From contig NZ_LZGN01000007.1 in assembly GCF_001690185.1 (NCBI RefSeq), forward strand, positions 62,001 to 126,000: a stretch of DNA of 64,000 nt, written 5' to 3'. Shown here piece after piece: positions 38,887 through 48,938 of the stretch. The number at the start of each line of letters is the position of its first letter. Within the stretch, counting starts at the first letter, position 1. The notes under the pieces were generated by a model. That model ran no database searches. It saw only the letters and a list, made by a program, of their open reading frames with translations, and was not told the DNA's origin. Source of the stretch: Gilliamella sp. wkB308 (GTDB lineage Bacteria; Pseudomonadota; Gammaproteobacteria; Enterobacterales; Orbaceae). The position numbers were made by a program, and so were the translations under genes.

Positions 38887-40968
38887 CTAATTGGGTAATA
38901 TAATTTTCCCGTTTTCAGTTGTGATTACATCCTGCTGGTTTGGTGTTTGCGAAATAGGGACAAGCGTATTTTCGGTCAATTGTGGGACAAACCCCATTTT
39001 TCCACCTCTGGCTTTTGCACGAACAACTTGGCTTTCAGGTAGAGTTGCATGATTTGTCAAATGAAACCATAACCATTCCATAGCATCTTCCCCATAATAA
39101 TCAATGGGTAAAAGTGCGTTATCAAAAGGATAAGTGCCATCCAAATAGCTGGTATTGTCAATTTCATAATAGCGCAGTTGCGAGGCGTTACCTTCAACTT
39201 GGCTATTTAATGCAACATAAGCACGTGCAGTATAATCGGGTAGTTGTTTCACGTTATGACGAGCATGCACGATAAGGGTTTTTATGCCATGCAAATTTGC
39301 TGATGCACGTACTTGATTAATGCCAAATTTAACACGAGGATGTGTTAATTTTTTATATAAGCAAATGGCGCCTTTAGCATTATAGTCAATGGCATTATGA
39401 TTATCTGAACCCGAAAAGAAATCGCTTCTTGGTGAATAGGCATCTTCATTGTTGACCAACGCTAAAGCAGTAGAATCATCCGTTAACCAGATCGGCAAAT
39501 GGCCTGTTGCAAAAGACCAGAGCTGTTGAAATGTGACTTTCTGTAAAGGGGCAACTTTACCTTGATAATTTATTGGATTTTGTTGCGTACTTGCTACCGA
39601 GTAGCCACACATTCTGTCGGTGACATCAAAATGACCATAGGCACTGATATATTGATAAGGCAATCCAATTGTTTCTTTATAATAAAAATAAGGTAGTTGA
39701 ATATCCATTGATGGCGTCCAACCATAGCGATGTAATTTTTCAAGTGCTTCTTCAGGAGTACCTTTTGTTAATAAGTTTTCTTTTTTTAGCGCATCACAAC
39801 GGTTTTGTGAAAAAAGGTATTTGTCGGCAAATGGAATATTGATCGTCTTGTGCTTAGCCACAATAGCAGGTATAGCACAAGGAATATACAAGGAAGCATA
39901 ACTACTGTAATCAGCAATTGATCTATAATCGATTTTTTGAGGAGCACTTTTATTATATTGAATGGAAACTGTGCTATTTTCAACATTGGGTTGAATTTGT
40001 GGATTAACAGCAACGATACCTTTGATGACATTGTCAGTATCAAGTTCACCTGCTTTTAATGCTGCACCGCCACCATCACTTGCACCATAAACTAAAACTA
40101 ATGTGTTATCTTTATTAAAATGAAACTCAGATTCAGAAGGAAATTGTGTATTAAGGGCATAAAAAGCAAATTCAATAGATTTCAAAACAAATTCACCCCA
40201 TCTTTCTTCAGAATTTAATCGAGAATGAAGTTGTTTTATCGCATAGCGATTTGGGTATTTTTGAATAAATCTATCTCTATTGAAAATTGTAGGTTCAAAC
40301 AATAAATTAGTGGATTGAGTTTGCCCATTTATGGCATAACCACGCTTATGTTCAATATCATAAATACCATTACCTAAACCTTTATCATTATAAACAACCG
40401 CACAATTGTGTCGAAGTCCCCATAAACCACGAATTTGCACATCTTTTGCATTATATAATCCGTCTGAATCTGTCGCAGGCACTGCAACAATACACGGTTT
40501 ATTTTTATCAAAATCAAGCGGGATTTGCAGTAACATTCCTACCTTTTCCTGTTCCAATTTTAGTGTTGCTAAAATTTCAAATCCCGGAATTTTGCCATCA
40601 AAAAGGGGAGTTAATTCCTGCCGTCTAAATCCAAATAAGGTGCCTTCACCATTATTGATATTGATAAAACGATTGAGTTTTGCTTGTCGTAGCTCTTGAA
40701 CGGTTGGCTGAGTCGGATCACTGAAATGTGGGGTATAAATTGACGTGGATAAAATGGTAAATCCTAGCCCTGCCGTAACAAGGTCATCACTGTCACCGTC
40801 GTAATAAACGGCTTCTTCGGTAAGTAGCCAGTCAGGAGCTGAGATTGAGTAATTTTGCGAAGAATCGGTCTGAATATCTTGTTGAGCGTGCAAGGAAATT
40901 GGAATAACTGTAAAGCTAAAAAGTAATAATGATAATAATGTTTTAACGTTAAAGTTGGGCAATTGCAT
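38887..40968 (-). CDS. Secreted D-(-)-3-hydroxybutyrate oligomer hydrolase-like protein
   Basis: 693 residues with a signal peptide (LLSLLLFSFTVIPISLHA, cleavage about residue 28). DLVTAGLGFTILST near the N-terminus, AVPATDSDGLYNAKDVQIRG, LRHNCAVVYNDKGLGNGIYD and the nucleophile region LVYGASDGGGAALKAGELD match the 3HB-oligomer hydrolase family, with GASDGG where GASNGG is more usual. Lengths agree with the family (about 690). It would cleave short polyhydroxybutyrate oligomers in periplasm or medium. No phaC/phaZ neighbours, so it probably acts on external material; esterase specificity is unproven. Confidence 0.82.
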   Translation of the reverse strand: MQLPNFNVKTLLSLLLFSFTVIPISLHAQQDIQTDSSQNYSISAPDWLLTEEAVYYDGDSDDLVTAGLGFTILSTSIYTPHFSDPTQPTVQELRQAKLNRFININNGEGTLFGFRRQELTPLFDGKIPGFEILATLKLEQEKVGMLLQIPLDFDKNKPCIVAVPATDSDGLYNAKDVQIRGLWGLRHNCAVVYNDKGLGNGIYDIEHKRGYAINGQTQSTNLLFEPTIFNRDRFIQKYPNRYAIKQLHSRLNSEERWGEFVLKSIEFAFYALNTQFPSESEFHFNKDNTLVLVYGASDGGGAALKAGELDTDNVIKGIVAVNPQIQPNVENSTVSIQYNKSAPQKIDYRSIADYSSYASLYIPCAIPAIVAKHKTINIPFADKYLFSQNRCDALKKENLLTKGTPEEALEKLHRYGWTPSMDIQLPYFYYKETIGLPYQYISAYGHFDVTDRMCGYSVASTQQNPINYQGKVAPLQKVTFQQLWSFATGHLPIWLTDDSTALALVNNEDAYSPRSDFFSGSDNHNAIDYNAKGAICLYKKLTHPRVKFGINQVRASANLHGIKTLIVHARHNVKQLPDYTARAYVALNSQVEGNASQLRYYEIDNTSYLDGTYPFDNALLPIDYYGEDAMEWLWFHLTNHATLPESQVVRAKARGGKMGFVPQLTENTLVPISQTPNQQDVITTENGKIILPN

Positions 40969-41031
40969 TTCAAATATTCCTTTTTGATAGTCAGACTGTT
41001 AAATACTTGCGTATCATTCATTGCGTTCAAT

Positions 41032-41055
41032 AACATTAACCTTCCTGTTAATGTT
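41032..41055. terminator. Hairpin downstream of ilvY
   Basis: AACATTAAC pairs with GTTAATGTT around a 6-nt loop; a five-T run follows on the plus strand only. It lies 36 bp past the ilvY stop and upstream of the hydrolase gene. Role uncertain. Confidence 0.4.
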
Positions 41056-41090
41056 AGTTTTTGAATGACAAATTCATTATAAATTATTTT

Positions 41091-41990
41091 CTAGTTTTTG
41101 GTATGATTTAGATTGGATAGATTCCAAAATGCGGCGATGATTTTTTCAGATAATCGCCTTTTTTGAACACACATTCCAATGTCAAAAGGTTGCATTAAGT
41201 TGGTTGACCATTCAGTAATACGTTCTCTTATTCTTTCGGGACTGTTTTCCATTACAACTTTAGGTAATAACGCAACACCGCAACCTAATGCCACCATTGA
41301 GACAATGGCTTCATGTCCTGCAACGGTGGCATAAATTTTAGGGCTGGTGATTTTTTGTTGCTTAAACCAAAGATCAATACGTTGTCGGCTTGGCCCATGT
41401 TCAGGTAAAATGAAAGGAATGTTATGCCAATCGGGCTTTTTTTGATGGAGTTTATCACTAAAGGTGCTATTAAGTTTAGGTATTAACAAAACCATTTCAA
41501 TTTCACCAAATTTTAAAAATTCAACACCCGCAGGCAATTGTTTTGGTTTGCCTGCGATAGCGAGATCTGCTTCGTTAGACTGGACTTTTTCAACGGCATC
41601 TGCCGCATCGCCAGTTGATAATTTAATTTCAATCAGTGGGTAATGTATACGAAACTGGTCTAAAATGTCCGGTAAATGGCTGTAAGCGGCTGTCACTGAA
41701 CAAAAAAGTCTTAATTCACCAATGAGCTGTTGATTGGATAATTCTAACTCTTGTTTTAATTGCTGATGTTGACTAATAACTTGGAGTGCAAAACGTTTGA
41801 CCTTTTCGCCAACTTGAGTGATTTGAACTTGCCGATTATCGCGAATAAAAAGCGGATGACCGAAATAGTCTTCCATGCGTTGGATTTGCCGTGATAAAGT
41901 CGACGGACTAACATGCATAGCATTAGCTGTCATACCAAAATGACACGTTTCACATAAATGTAAATATAATTTCAAATCACGAATATTCAT
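41091..41990 (-). CDS. ilvY: LysR-family regulator IlvY
   Basis: 299 residues from the ATG at 41988-41990, with GGAACT just upstream; four codons more are possible. MNIRDLKLYLHLCETCHFG, AMHVSPSTLSRQIQRMED, LRLFCSVTAAYSHLP, IEIKLSTGDAADAVEKV and GHEAIVSMVALGCGVALLP follow E. coli IlvY closely. IlvY activates ilvC in response to acetolactate or acetohydroxybutyrate. Here ilvC is not adjacent: the divergent neighbour is prfC. It may act at a distance. Confidence 0.92.
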   Translation of the reverse strand: MNIRDLKLYLHLCETCHFGMTANAMHVSPSTLSRQIQRMEDYFGHPLFIRDNRQVQITQVGEKVKRFALQVISQHQQLKQELELSNQQLIGELRLFCSVTAAYSHLPDILDQFRIHYPLIEIKLSTGDAADAVEKVQSNEADLAIAGKPKQLPAGVEFLKFGEIEMVLLIPKLNSTFSDKLHQKKPDWHNIPFILPEHGPSRQRIDLWFKQQKITSPKIYATVAGHEAIVSMVALGCGVALLPKVVMENSPERIRERITEWSTNLMQPFDIGMCVQKRRLSEKIIAAFWNLSNLNHTKN

Positions 41991-42190
41991 AGAAAGTTCC
42001 ATTTAGATAAAACTTTTGCGTAGTTCAGCGCTATTTTATACTGTAAATGCCCAAATTGGCTAGGCTCGTGAAAATATTATGCAGAGATAATCAAATTAGG
42101 TAAATCACAGGTAATACATTCATGGCAATGCCTAACGATACCTGTTAAAATGCTCGATTATTTTTGTACAGGTTAATGAATATTAATTTT

Positions 42191-43783
42191 ATGACAGAAC
42201 AAGCTTATTTAGACGAAGTTAATGCTCGTCGCACTTTTGCTATCATTTCTCACCCTGATGCGGGTAAAACCACGATTACCGAAAAGGTTTTATTATTCGG
42301 TCACGCAATTCAAACTGCCGGAACGGTAAAAGGGCGTGGTGCCAATGCGCAACATGCAAAATCTGACTGGATGGAGATGGAAAAACAACGTGGTATTTCG
42401 ATTACTACGTCTGTGATGCAATTTCCTTATAATGACTGTTTAGTGAATTTACTTGATACTCCCGGGCATGAAGACTTTTCGGAAGACACGTATCGAACAT
42501 TGACAGCGGTGGATAGCTGTTTAATGGTCATTGATGCAGCTAAAGGGGTGGAAGATCGTACTCGAAAATTAATGGAAGTGACACGGTTACGTAATACCCC
42601 AATTTTAACCTTTATGAATAAATTAGACCGTGATATTCGTGACCCAATGGAACTGCTTGATGAAGTTGAAAACGAGCTTAATATTCTTTGTGCACCTATC
42701 ACTTGGCCGATTGGTTGTGGTAAGTTATTTAAAGGCGTGTATCATCTGAAAAAAGATGAAACTTATCTTTATCAATCGGGTAAAGGTCATACTATTCAGG
42801 ATGTACGTATTATCAAAGGATTAAATAATCCCGAATTAGATACAGCGGTAGGTGAGGATTTAGCACTGCAACTACGTGAAGAACTGGAATTGGTTCAAGG
42901 TGCATCAAATGAGTTTGATTTGGATGCTTTTTTATCTGGTGATTTAACCCCTGTCTTTTTTGGTACAGCGCTGGGGAATTTTGGTGTCGATCATATGCTT
43001 GATGGCTTAACTGCTTGGGCGCCAACGCCACAGCCTCGTCAAACGGATAAGCGTGAAGTGAAATCAACAGAAGAAAAATTTAGTGGTTTTGTCTTTAAAA
43101 TTCAAGCTAATATGGATCCAAAACATCGTGACCGTGTTGCTTTCATGCGTATCGTGTCAGGGAAGTATGAAAAAGGCATGAAGTTACGTCATGTTAGGAT
43201 TGCTAAAGATGTCAATATTTCCGATGCCTTGACATTTATGGCAGGCGATCGTGAACACGTTGAAGAAGCTTATGCCGGTGATATTATTGGTTTGCACAAT
43301 CATGGTACGATTCAAATTGGTGATACGTTTACGCAGGGTGAAGATTTTAAATTTGTTGGTATCCCTAATTTTGCGCCTGAATTGTTCCGACGGATACGAT
43401 TAAAAGATCCGCTTAAACAAAAACAGCTTTTAAAAGGATTGGTGCAGTTGTCAGAAGAGGGCGCTGTGCAAGTATTTAGACCTCTATCCAACAATGATTT
43501 GATTGTGGGAGCGGTCGGTGTGCTGCAATTTGATGTTGTGGTTGCGCGCTTAAAATCGGAATACAATGTAGAAGCCATTTATGAGCCGGTGAACGTCACA
43601 ACAGCCCGTTGGGTAGAATGTAGTGATGTGAAAAAATTGGAAGAATTTAAACGTAAATGTGAGCAAAATTTAGCGCTGGATGGTGGCGATAATCTTTCTT
43701 ACATTGCACCAAGTATGGTGAATTTGAATTTAACACAGGAACGTTATCCGGATGTTGAATTTAGAAAAACACGTGAGCATTAA
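42191..43783 (+). CDS. prfC: Peptide chain release factor 3
   Basis: GTPase that recycles RF1/RF2 from the ribosome after peptide release. G motifs: [27 protein letters not shown] and [10 protein letters not shown]; the C-terminal half, with [16 protein letters not shown] and [19 protein letters not shown], is nearly the E. coli sequence. [18 protein letters not shown] at 42191 aligns with the E. coli start and gives 530 residues; an ATG at 42176 is possible. Neither has a strong ribosome-binding site. Divergent from ilvY. Confidence 0.95.
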   Translation: MTEQAYLDEVNARRTFAIISHPDAGKTTITEKVLLFGHAIQTAGTVKGRGANAQHAKSDWMEMEKQRGISITTSVMQFPYNDCLVNLLDTPGHEDFSEDTYRTLTAVDSCLMVIDAAKGVEDRTRKLMEVTRLRNTPILTFMNKLDRDIRDPMELLDEVENELNILCAPITWPIGCGKLFKGVYHLKKDETYLYQSGKGHTIQDVRIIKGLNNPELDTAVGEDLALQLREELELVQGASNEFDLDAFLSGDLTPVFFGTALGNFGVDHMLDGLTAWAPTPQPRQTDKREVKSTEEKFSGFVFKIQANMDPKHRDRVAFMRIVSGKYEKGMKLRHVRIAKDVNISDALTFMAGDREHVEEAYAGDIIGLHNHGTIQIGDTFTQGEDFKFVGIPNFAPELFRRIRLKDPLKQKQLLKGLVQLSEEGAVQVFRPLSNNDLIVGAVGVLQFDVVVARLKSEYNVEAIYEPVNVTTARWVECSDVKKLEEFKRKCEQNLALDGGDNLSYIAPSMVNLNLTQERYPDVEFRKTREH

Positions 43784-43832
43784 TGTAAACTTCTTTTATC
43801 CCTTTACGGTATCACCAATAATGCCAATCAAG

Positions 43833-43854
43833 AAGAGCTAGGTTACTAGCTCTT
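43833..43854. terminator. Bidirectional hairpin between prfC and the exopolysaccharide operon
   Basis: AAGAGCTA pairs with TAGCTCTT (8 bp) around 6 nt, between converging genes. T runs are short. Confidence 0.55.
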
Positions 43855-43856
43855 AC

Positions 43857-45086
43857 TTAATCTTCTTCAACAGCAAGCCCATTTATAGCAAAACCATCGA
43901 AAGAACTCCAACTAGAAAATACCTCAGTCAAGGCATTAATCATGTCAAATAGCTCATCTTCTTTACCTTCAAAGCTAATCTTTGAGTAGTCTACTATCTG
44001 ATCAGCAGAATTCTCATCATTTGCCTCTTTTTCGATTTCACTATAAGTTTGGTCAAGTGAATAATATTTCTCTAATTCTTCACTGAGTATACCATTTTCA
44101 AGCGCAATAACGATTTTATGAAGATTGTCATCTCCCCATGATAACCATTTAGCACTAATATCATAAATCAGTTCATAATCAGTACGATAAACCATAATAA
44201 TATATTTTAAGGAATAAGGTTCAATATTTTGGATAATTTGCTTGCTTTGATTAATATCTTTTAACCAAAAGGGGATTACGATCTCCATTTTTCCTCCCCA
44301 ACTTTCACTCAATTTTTTTATCGCTTGCGCCCATTGTTGCCAAATCAGATCTTTATTTTGGTCATAATCACTTAATAAATAGGGCTCTATATCATATTGA
44401 ATTCCAGCAAGACAAGGTTTATTTATACGTCGCTGACAGAATTGTTTTATTATCTGATTACGTTCAATCGCATTTTGTAAACCACTTTCAAGTATCATTT
44501 CTGCTGCTCCTTCAACAGCAATGATCTCAATACCATTTTGAAATGCGATGTCTAAAAGATTTATTAGCTGTTCTTCATATTCAATTTGCTGGTTTTCAAT
44601 AAATAATTGTAGATAGATCTGATTGATTCCTTTTGATTTTATTTTTGTGATAAATTGGTTAGGTGAGTTAGTCCATGTCGTTGCTTCCCAATTCCACATA
44701 GCAAGATTGCGTTTTTTTTCAGGAAAAGTTAAGTTATCCATCGGTGTAACTGGATGTGTTGATTGTTCAATGCCCTGTTTTGGATCGTTTGAACTATCTG
44801 GTTGAGTGACTTTATCAAGTGATGATGGTTGATTTTGATCAATCATAACCGGAACTGGATCACTTATCGGTATTGGTTCAATCATTTGCGTCGTGTTTAC
44901 CATGGCGCTTAAAACGGGATTGCTTTTAGGATTCGACAAATCATGTTGAAATGCCGTATCGTATAGGTTCGTTCTGGTGTTTTTAAGGTTGTTTAACATC
45001 GAAACATTTCCCGCAAAAGCCGCAGGCATGAAAGTAATTAGAATAAATAGTACATTGTTTAATAGTCGTTTAATGTTATTTATCAA
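43857..45086 (-). CDS. Secreted protein with TIM-barrel-like domain, last gene of putative exopolysaccharide operon
   Basis: 409 residues. Signal peptide (LLNNVLFILITFMPAAFAG), a low-complexity Pro/Ser/Gln linker (about 60-125), then a domain starting RNLAMWNWEATTW with IKSKGINQIYLQLFIENQQ, GIEIIAVEGAAEM and CLAGIQYDIEPYLLSDYD. Alternating strands and helices and the acidic DIEPY suggest a (beta/alpha)8 glycosidase-like fold, with Asp/Glu as candidate catalytic residues. I do not recognise the exact family. It overlaps the glycosyltransferase gene by 11 bp, so a role in trimming or releasing the polymer is inferred. Confidence 0.65.
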   Translation of the reverse strand: MINNIKRLLNNVLFILITFMPAAFAGNVSMLNNLKNTRTNLYDTAFQHDLSNPKSNPVLSAMVNTTQMIEPIPISDPVPVMIDQNQPSSLDKVTQPDSSNDPKQGIEQSTHPVTPMDNLTFPEKKRNLAMWNWEATTWTNSPNQFITKIKSKGINQIYLQLFIENQQIEYEEQLINLLDIAFQNGIEIIAVEGAAEMILESGLQNAIERNQIIKQFCQRRINKPCLAGIQYDIEPYLLSDYDQNKDLIWQQWAQAIKKLSESWGGKMEIVIPFWLKDINQSKQIIQNIEPYSLKYIIMVYRTDYELIYDISAKWLSWGDDNLHKIVIALENGILSEELEKYYSLDQTYSEIEKEANDENSADQIVDYSKISFEGKEDELFDMINALTEVFSSWSSFDGFAINGLAVEED

Positions 45087-46503
45087 ATTTAACTCTCTCC
45101 ATTTTTCCCCAAGATAATTTACCTTTTTTCAAACGGAAAAAACCTTTAAACTTCCAATATAAACAGATTTGTCGATAGCCAAAATTATCAATTAGCGAAA
45201 TAAAAAGTAGTGATACAAAATATCTGATTTTATCTAATCCTCTTAACAAGAGGCCGTCAATGGCAATGGCGGTCGAGGTGATTAAAATATTGTAACTAAT
45301 AACAAGTAAAAAATAGGATAAAATTAAATTGCCATCGACCACATCAAAATAACAAAAAAGGGGTAATAATACATAACCTAACAATTCAGCAATCGGCCCT
45401 AAAATATCGGTTAAAATCGAAAAGGGTAAAAGGATAAAACTTAATCTTTTATATTTTAGCTTAAAAGTAAACTCCCGAAAATGCAAATAGGTTTGCAATG
45501 CACCAATATGCCAACGTATTCGTTGATTCTTTAATACTTTCCATTTTTCGGGTACCTGAGTCCAGCATACTGCTGTTGGGACATATTCTATTTTATAATT
45601 GGCTTTGGTATCATAGATTAGTTTATGTAATTTTACCGTAAAGTCAAAATCTTCACCCACCGAGTCAGCCGAAAATCCACCAATTTTTATCGCTAAATCT
45701 CGACGGAATAAGCCAAATGCGCCTGATATAATCGGTAATATCTTAATATGATTCCAGGCCACTTTAGCCATTAAAAATGAACGCATATATTCTAATGCTT
45801 GTAATTGGACAATGTACTTTCTTGATAGTTTTATTTTTGTTACCACCCCTTTATTAATCAAACAACTGTTTGCAACTCGAACCGTTCCACCAACGGCAAT
45901 AGTTTTAGGGCTGTAAATAAAAGGAATAACCGCTTTAGTTAATGCATCGGGTTCTAATATTGAATCAGCATCAATAAGGCAAACGATAGGGGCTTGACTT
46001 AAATTGATTGCCGCATTATGCGCATCGGCTTTGCCACCATTGACTTTATCTATCACGCGAAGACGGCTATCTTTTTGAGAGATATAAACCCCTCTTATTT
46101 TGGCATGAGACAGGTGATTTTGTTCCATATTATTTAAATTATGAACGGTTTCTTGTAATCGAAAATGGTCATAAATTAATTGAAAAGTATTGTCGGTTGA
46201 GCCATCGTTAATCACAATAATATCAACATTAGGGTATTCCGTTGCAAGCATTGATTCGATACTATCGATAATGGTAACGCTTTCATTATAAGCTGGCATA
46301 ATAATGGAAATAGCCGGTAAAATACCTTCGTTCTTTTTAATATTCTGAATTTTTTTATCGTTGTCTCGCGCTTTAATCAGTACATATACAGAAATAATAA
46401 GTTGCAAAAAATAGATGAGCACTTGTAAAAGTCCGACAATCATTATGAGAATAACCAGCACTTCCATGCAAAGCTTGATTGCATAGTATAAATCATTGTT
46501 CAT
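45076..46503 (-). CDS. Membrane family-2 glycosyltransferase (processive type)
   Basis: 475 residues. N-terminal membrane segments (about 8-40), then a GT-A domain with ISIIMPAYNES, VINDGSTDNT, LIDADSILEPDAL (DxD), GEDFDFTVKLH and the processive-enzyme motif QRIRWHIGALQTY, followed by three to four membrane segments. The D, DxD, ED, QxxRW set is that of PgaC/IcaA, hyaluronan and cellulose synthases. It probably polymerises and exports a beta-linked exopolysaccharide across the inner membrane; the sugar is unknown. No PilZ domain or deacetylase is seen. Confidence 0.85.
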   Translation of the reverse strand: MNNDLYYAIKLCMEVLVILIMIVGLLQVLIYFLQLIISVYVLIKARDNDKKIQNIKKNEGILPAISIIMPAYNESVTIIDSIESMLATEYPNVDIIVINDGSTDNTFQLIYDHFRLQETVHNLNNMEQNHLSHAKIRGVYISQKDSRLRVIDKVNGGKADAHNAAINLSQAPIVCLIDADSILEPDALTKAVIPFIYSPKTIAVGGTVRVANSCLINKGVVTKIKLSRKYIVQLQALEYMRSFLMAKVAWNHIKILPIISGAFGLFRRDLAIKIGGFSADSVGEDFDFTVKLHKLIYDTKANYKIEYVPTAVCWTQVPEKWKVLKNQRIRWHIGALQTYLHFREFTFKLKYKRLSFILLPFSILTDILGPIAELLGYVLLPLFCYFDVVDGNLILSYFLLVISYNILITSTAIAIDGLLLRGLDKIRYFVSLLFISLIDNFGYRQICLYWKFKGFFRLKKGKLSWGKMERVKFDK

Positions 46504-46508
46504 AAAGT

Positions 46509-47444
46509 TTACCCGTGTTTAATTTTGAAAATGTTGTTATTTTTATCGAGGATATGGACAAATCGTTTAGTCGTAAAATCAAAATATTCTGTGATCAACT
46601 CTTCAATACTACATATCTTTTCTTGATAGCAGAATTCATTGATGAAATTAAGTAGATAACAGCTGTGAATAATACCGGAAGAACTATTTTGTAAATCGAT
46701 TAACGATTCATAAAACGCCCGCATATAATCGCGTCGATCTTCTTTAGCTAACATAGCGTAAGGCGTGATATAATTTATAGAAATTTGGGTTAAAATGTTG
46801 GATAGATTATCATCCGCTTTGTTAAATTGTTGATTTGCTATTTCGGTTTCAAACTCCATAAGCTTAAAGGATGGAACTAATCGTAAAAAACAAAAAAGAC
46901 CATTTTGCGATATTGAGTGAGACAATAAAATTATGAGTTCATCAAGAGTGACGTTAGGATTACTGATCGCTAAACTAAGTGCTGCTGCAACAGCAACTTC
47001 TGGATTATGGTTTTTACAAGCATGGTTCAACGCCGCAAAGGTTTGCGTGGAAGGGTAGTAAGACAACATGTTTGCGGCATCAATGCGTTCTTTTGTTGTT
47101 CCTTTTTTTAATAAAGTGCGCAATTTTTTTTGAAATACTTCATTTTCAAACAGTGGTAATACCGGTTCAAGCTCATTAAACTGTTTTTCAGCAAAAACAG
47201 CGGCAATTAAGTCAACGGAATTTAATGCGTATTTCGATATTTTGCTTGCATAAAAGGCGTTTACTTTACTTTTTTGTTCAATCAAATTGTCTAATTTTAG
47301 TTTTAAATCATTAAATCTTTTCCGATGATATCTTCGGTCTAGATAAATTATTGACGTGATAAAAACAATTATCAGACCAGCAAAAATCATACTGACATTG
47401 TAAATATTCATATACCGTATTAAAATGTCCATTTTATACCACAT
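46509..47444 (-). CDS. Membrane-anchored HEAT-repeat protein
   Basis: 311 residues. One N-terminal membrane segment (MIFAGLIIVFITSIIYL), then helical repeats including LLKKGTTKERIDAANMLSYY and NHNPEVAVAAALSLAISNP, the HEAT pattern. HEAT proteins serve as scaffolds, so it may hold the glycosyltransferase to the outer-membrane protein. The gene lies six bases before the glycosyltransferase gene and overlaps the end of the barrel gene by 25 bp. The start is uncertain: an ATG four codons later (47432) has GTGG at better spacing. Confidence 0.7.
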   Translation of the reverse strand: MWYKMDILIRYMNIYNVSMIFAGLIIVFITSIIYLDRRYHRKRFNDLKLKLDNLIEQKSKVNAFYASKISKYALNSVDLIAAVFAEKQFNELEPVLPLFENEVFQKKLRTLLKKGTTKERIDAANMLSYYPSTQTFAALNHACKNHNPEVAVAAALSLAISNPNVTLDELIILLSHSISQNGLFCFLRLVPSFKLMEFETEIANQQFNKADDNLSNILTQISINYITPYAMLAKEDRRDYMRAFYESLIDLQNSSSGIIHSCYLLNFINEFCYQEKICSIEELITEYFDFTTKRFVHILDKNNNIFKIKHG

Positions 47445-48610
47445 CCTACTGTTTTCTTGTTGTACAAATTACGGTTGCGGTTGGTGTCTTTTCGACCTTC
47501 AGCAGTGTAGTTAAATTGAAGACTAAATCTGTTAGAAATATCGTACGTTAGTCCCACGAAATGTGCTTTCGCCTTGATTAATGAATGATTATAGCGGTTA
47601 GAACGATCTGATGTTTCTTGAGCATTTGAGTAACCGATAAATAGATGCCATTTTTCGGTTGGTGATGCGGTTAGCTTAATTAGAAAACCGTTAGTATGAT
47701 TATTATCTTGATCATAAGTATTGTACCACTTACCAGCAATTGATAATCGGTCATTCAAAAAGTATTGTTCAATCCCAGGCGTAATGCTTTTAATATTTCC
47801 GTCATTGTAGTGGTCAAACTTTAAATCCAACGTGATATGAAGGGAATTAAGATAGTCATTTGTCGATGGTAATAAAACATAGTCAGCTCCACTTGCTAAG
47901 GTATAACGTGCAAAAAATTTTTTAGAGGTTGCAGTAAAGCCTGATAAGTAGCCGTAAGCGCGATCATTTAGCGTATGCCAAAATGTTGTACCAATTCTTT
48001 GATCATTCATATTAAAACGATGAGATTGAGCAACATGACCTGTAATGGTACTTGTTTTTGATAATTTGTAAGATAGTGCAAACTCCATTTCGTTCCAATC
48101 AGCATAAGATTTTGTTAAATGACTATGAGTACCTGCAACATTGAGCGTCCAGTAATGAATCGATTTTTTGATGTCAGTAATTGTTTTTTTTAATGTTAAC
48201 AGTTGAGTATCATTGGGTGATTGCTTTAAATAGTGATTGAGTAGTAATTCAGCTTCACTCGGATTATCAATATTTTGTGCTAACACAACGCTGACCAATC
48301 CATATTGGGCATCTACATAGTTGGGAGCTAAGACTAAAGCCTTTTGAAACGCTTGTTTTGCTTGATCTAAGTTTTTTAGTGCATAATAGTTAAATCCAAG
48401 TTGGACAAGAATGTCTGAATTTGTTGGCGATAGTAGAAGTGCGGATTCTAATTTTTGCGCAGCGAGCTTAAAATTTTGCGTTTTTTTGGCTTCAATGCTT
48501 TCATTTAATAATTGTTCAGCTTTGATTGCGTTATTTCCATAAATTGGGTTTGCTAATGTAGTAGAACTGTAGGCAAAAACACTTAGCATTAAGACTAACT
48601 TATAAGACAT
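47420..48610 (-). CDS. TPR plus outer-membrane beta-barrel protein, YaiO-like
   Basis: 396 residues. Signal peptide (LVLMLSVFAYSSTTLAN), TPR repeats about 27-150 (KLAAQKLESALLLSPTNSDIL; LDQAKQAFQKALVLAPNYVDA) and a C-terminal barrel of about 230 residues with alternating aromatic strands, ending in a Trp-x-Phe strand (CGIKWTF). This TPR-plus-YaiO-barrel order resembles the PgaA/BcsC idea of an outer-membrane polymer exporter. It is first in the four-gene operon. Export role is inference from neighbours. Confidence 0.75.
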   Translation of the reverse strand: MSYKLVLMLSVFAYSSTTLANPIYGNNAIKAEQLLNESIEAKKTQNFKLAAQKLESALLLSPTNSDILVQLGFNYYALKNLDQAKQAFQKALVLAPNYVDAQYGLVSVVLAQNIDNPSEAELLLNHYLKQSPNDTQLLTLKKTITDIKKSIHYWTLNVAGTHSHLTKSYADWNEMEFALSYKLSKTSTITGHVAQSHRFNMNDQRIGTTFWHTLNDRAYGYLSGFTATSKKFFARYTLASGADYVLLPSTNDYLNSLHITLDLKFDHYNDGNIKSITPGIEQYFLNDRLSIAGKWYNTYDQDNNHTNGFLIKLTASPTEKWHLFIGYSNAQETSDRSNRYNHSLIKAKAHFVGLTYDISNRFSLQFNYTAEGRKDTNRNRNLYNKKTVGCGIKWTF

Positions 48611-48938
48611 AAAACCACCTTAATTCAATATATTTCAAAATCTATGTTTTTATTTTTATTTGTGTATGAATCAAAGCACTATTGAAATGATGAAAATTAA
48701 TCAATGAGTTGTTCTGAATCAGCAAAAAATAGAAATCTTAGGTAATATCACAGGATGATGTAATTTTAATTACACGGTTTAGGTTATCCAAACGCGTGGA
48801 TTATATAAAATACATATAACAAAGAATAGAAATATTTGGTGTAGTTTTGTTTAGTTTGATAGCTATTGTTTATTTATGTTTTTTTGCCCTTAATGGTTGA
48901 ATTAAGACTATAATAGTTTTTTTAAATGGGAAAATTAT
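48611..48938. promoter_or_regulatory. Divergent promoter region yaiO-like/ptrA
   Basis: 328 bp without a gene. TGTAATT-TT-AATTACA (48759-48774) is a 16-bp dyad that could be an operator for the exopolysaccharide operon. The ptrA side holds GACTATAATAG at about 48907, a candidate -10 (TATAAT), close to the start. Confidence 0.5.

Noticed and set aside
45076-46503. Calling the glycosyltransferase a cellulose synthase or PgaC
   Set aside because: It has the general processive motifs but no PilZ domain, BcsB or deacetylase partner; the polymer cannot be named.
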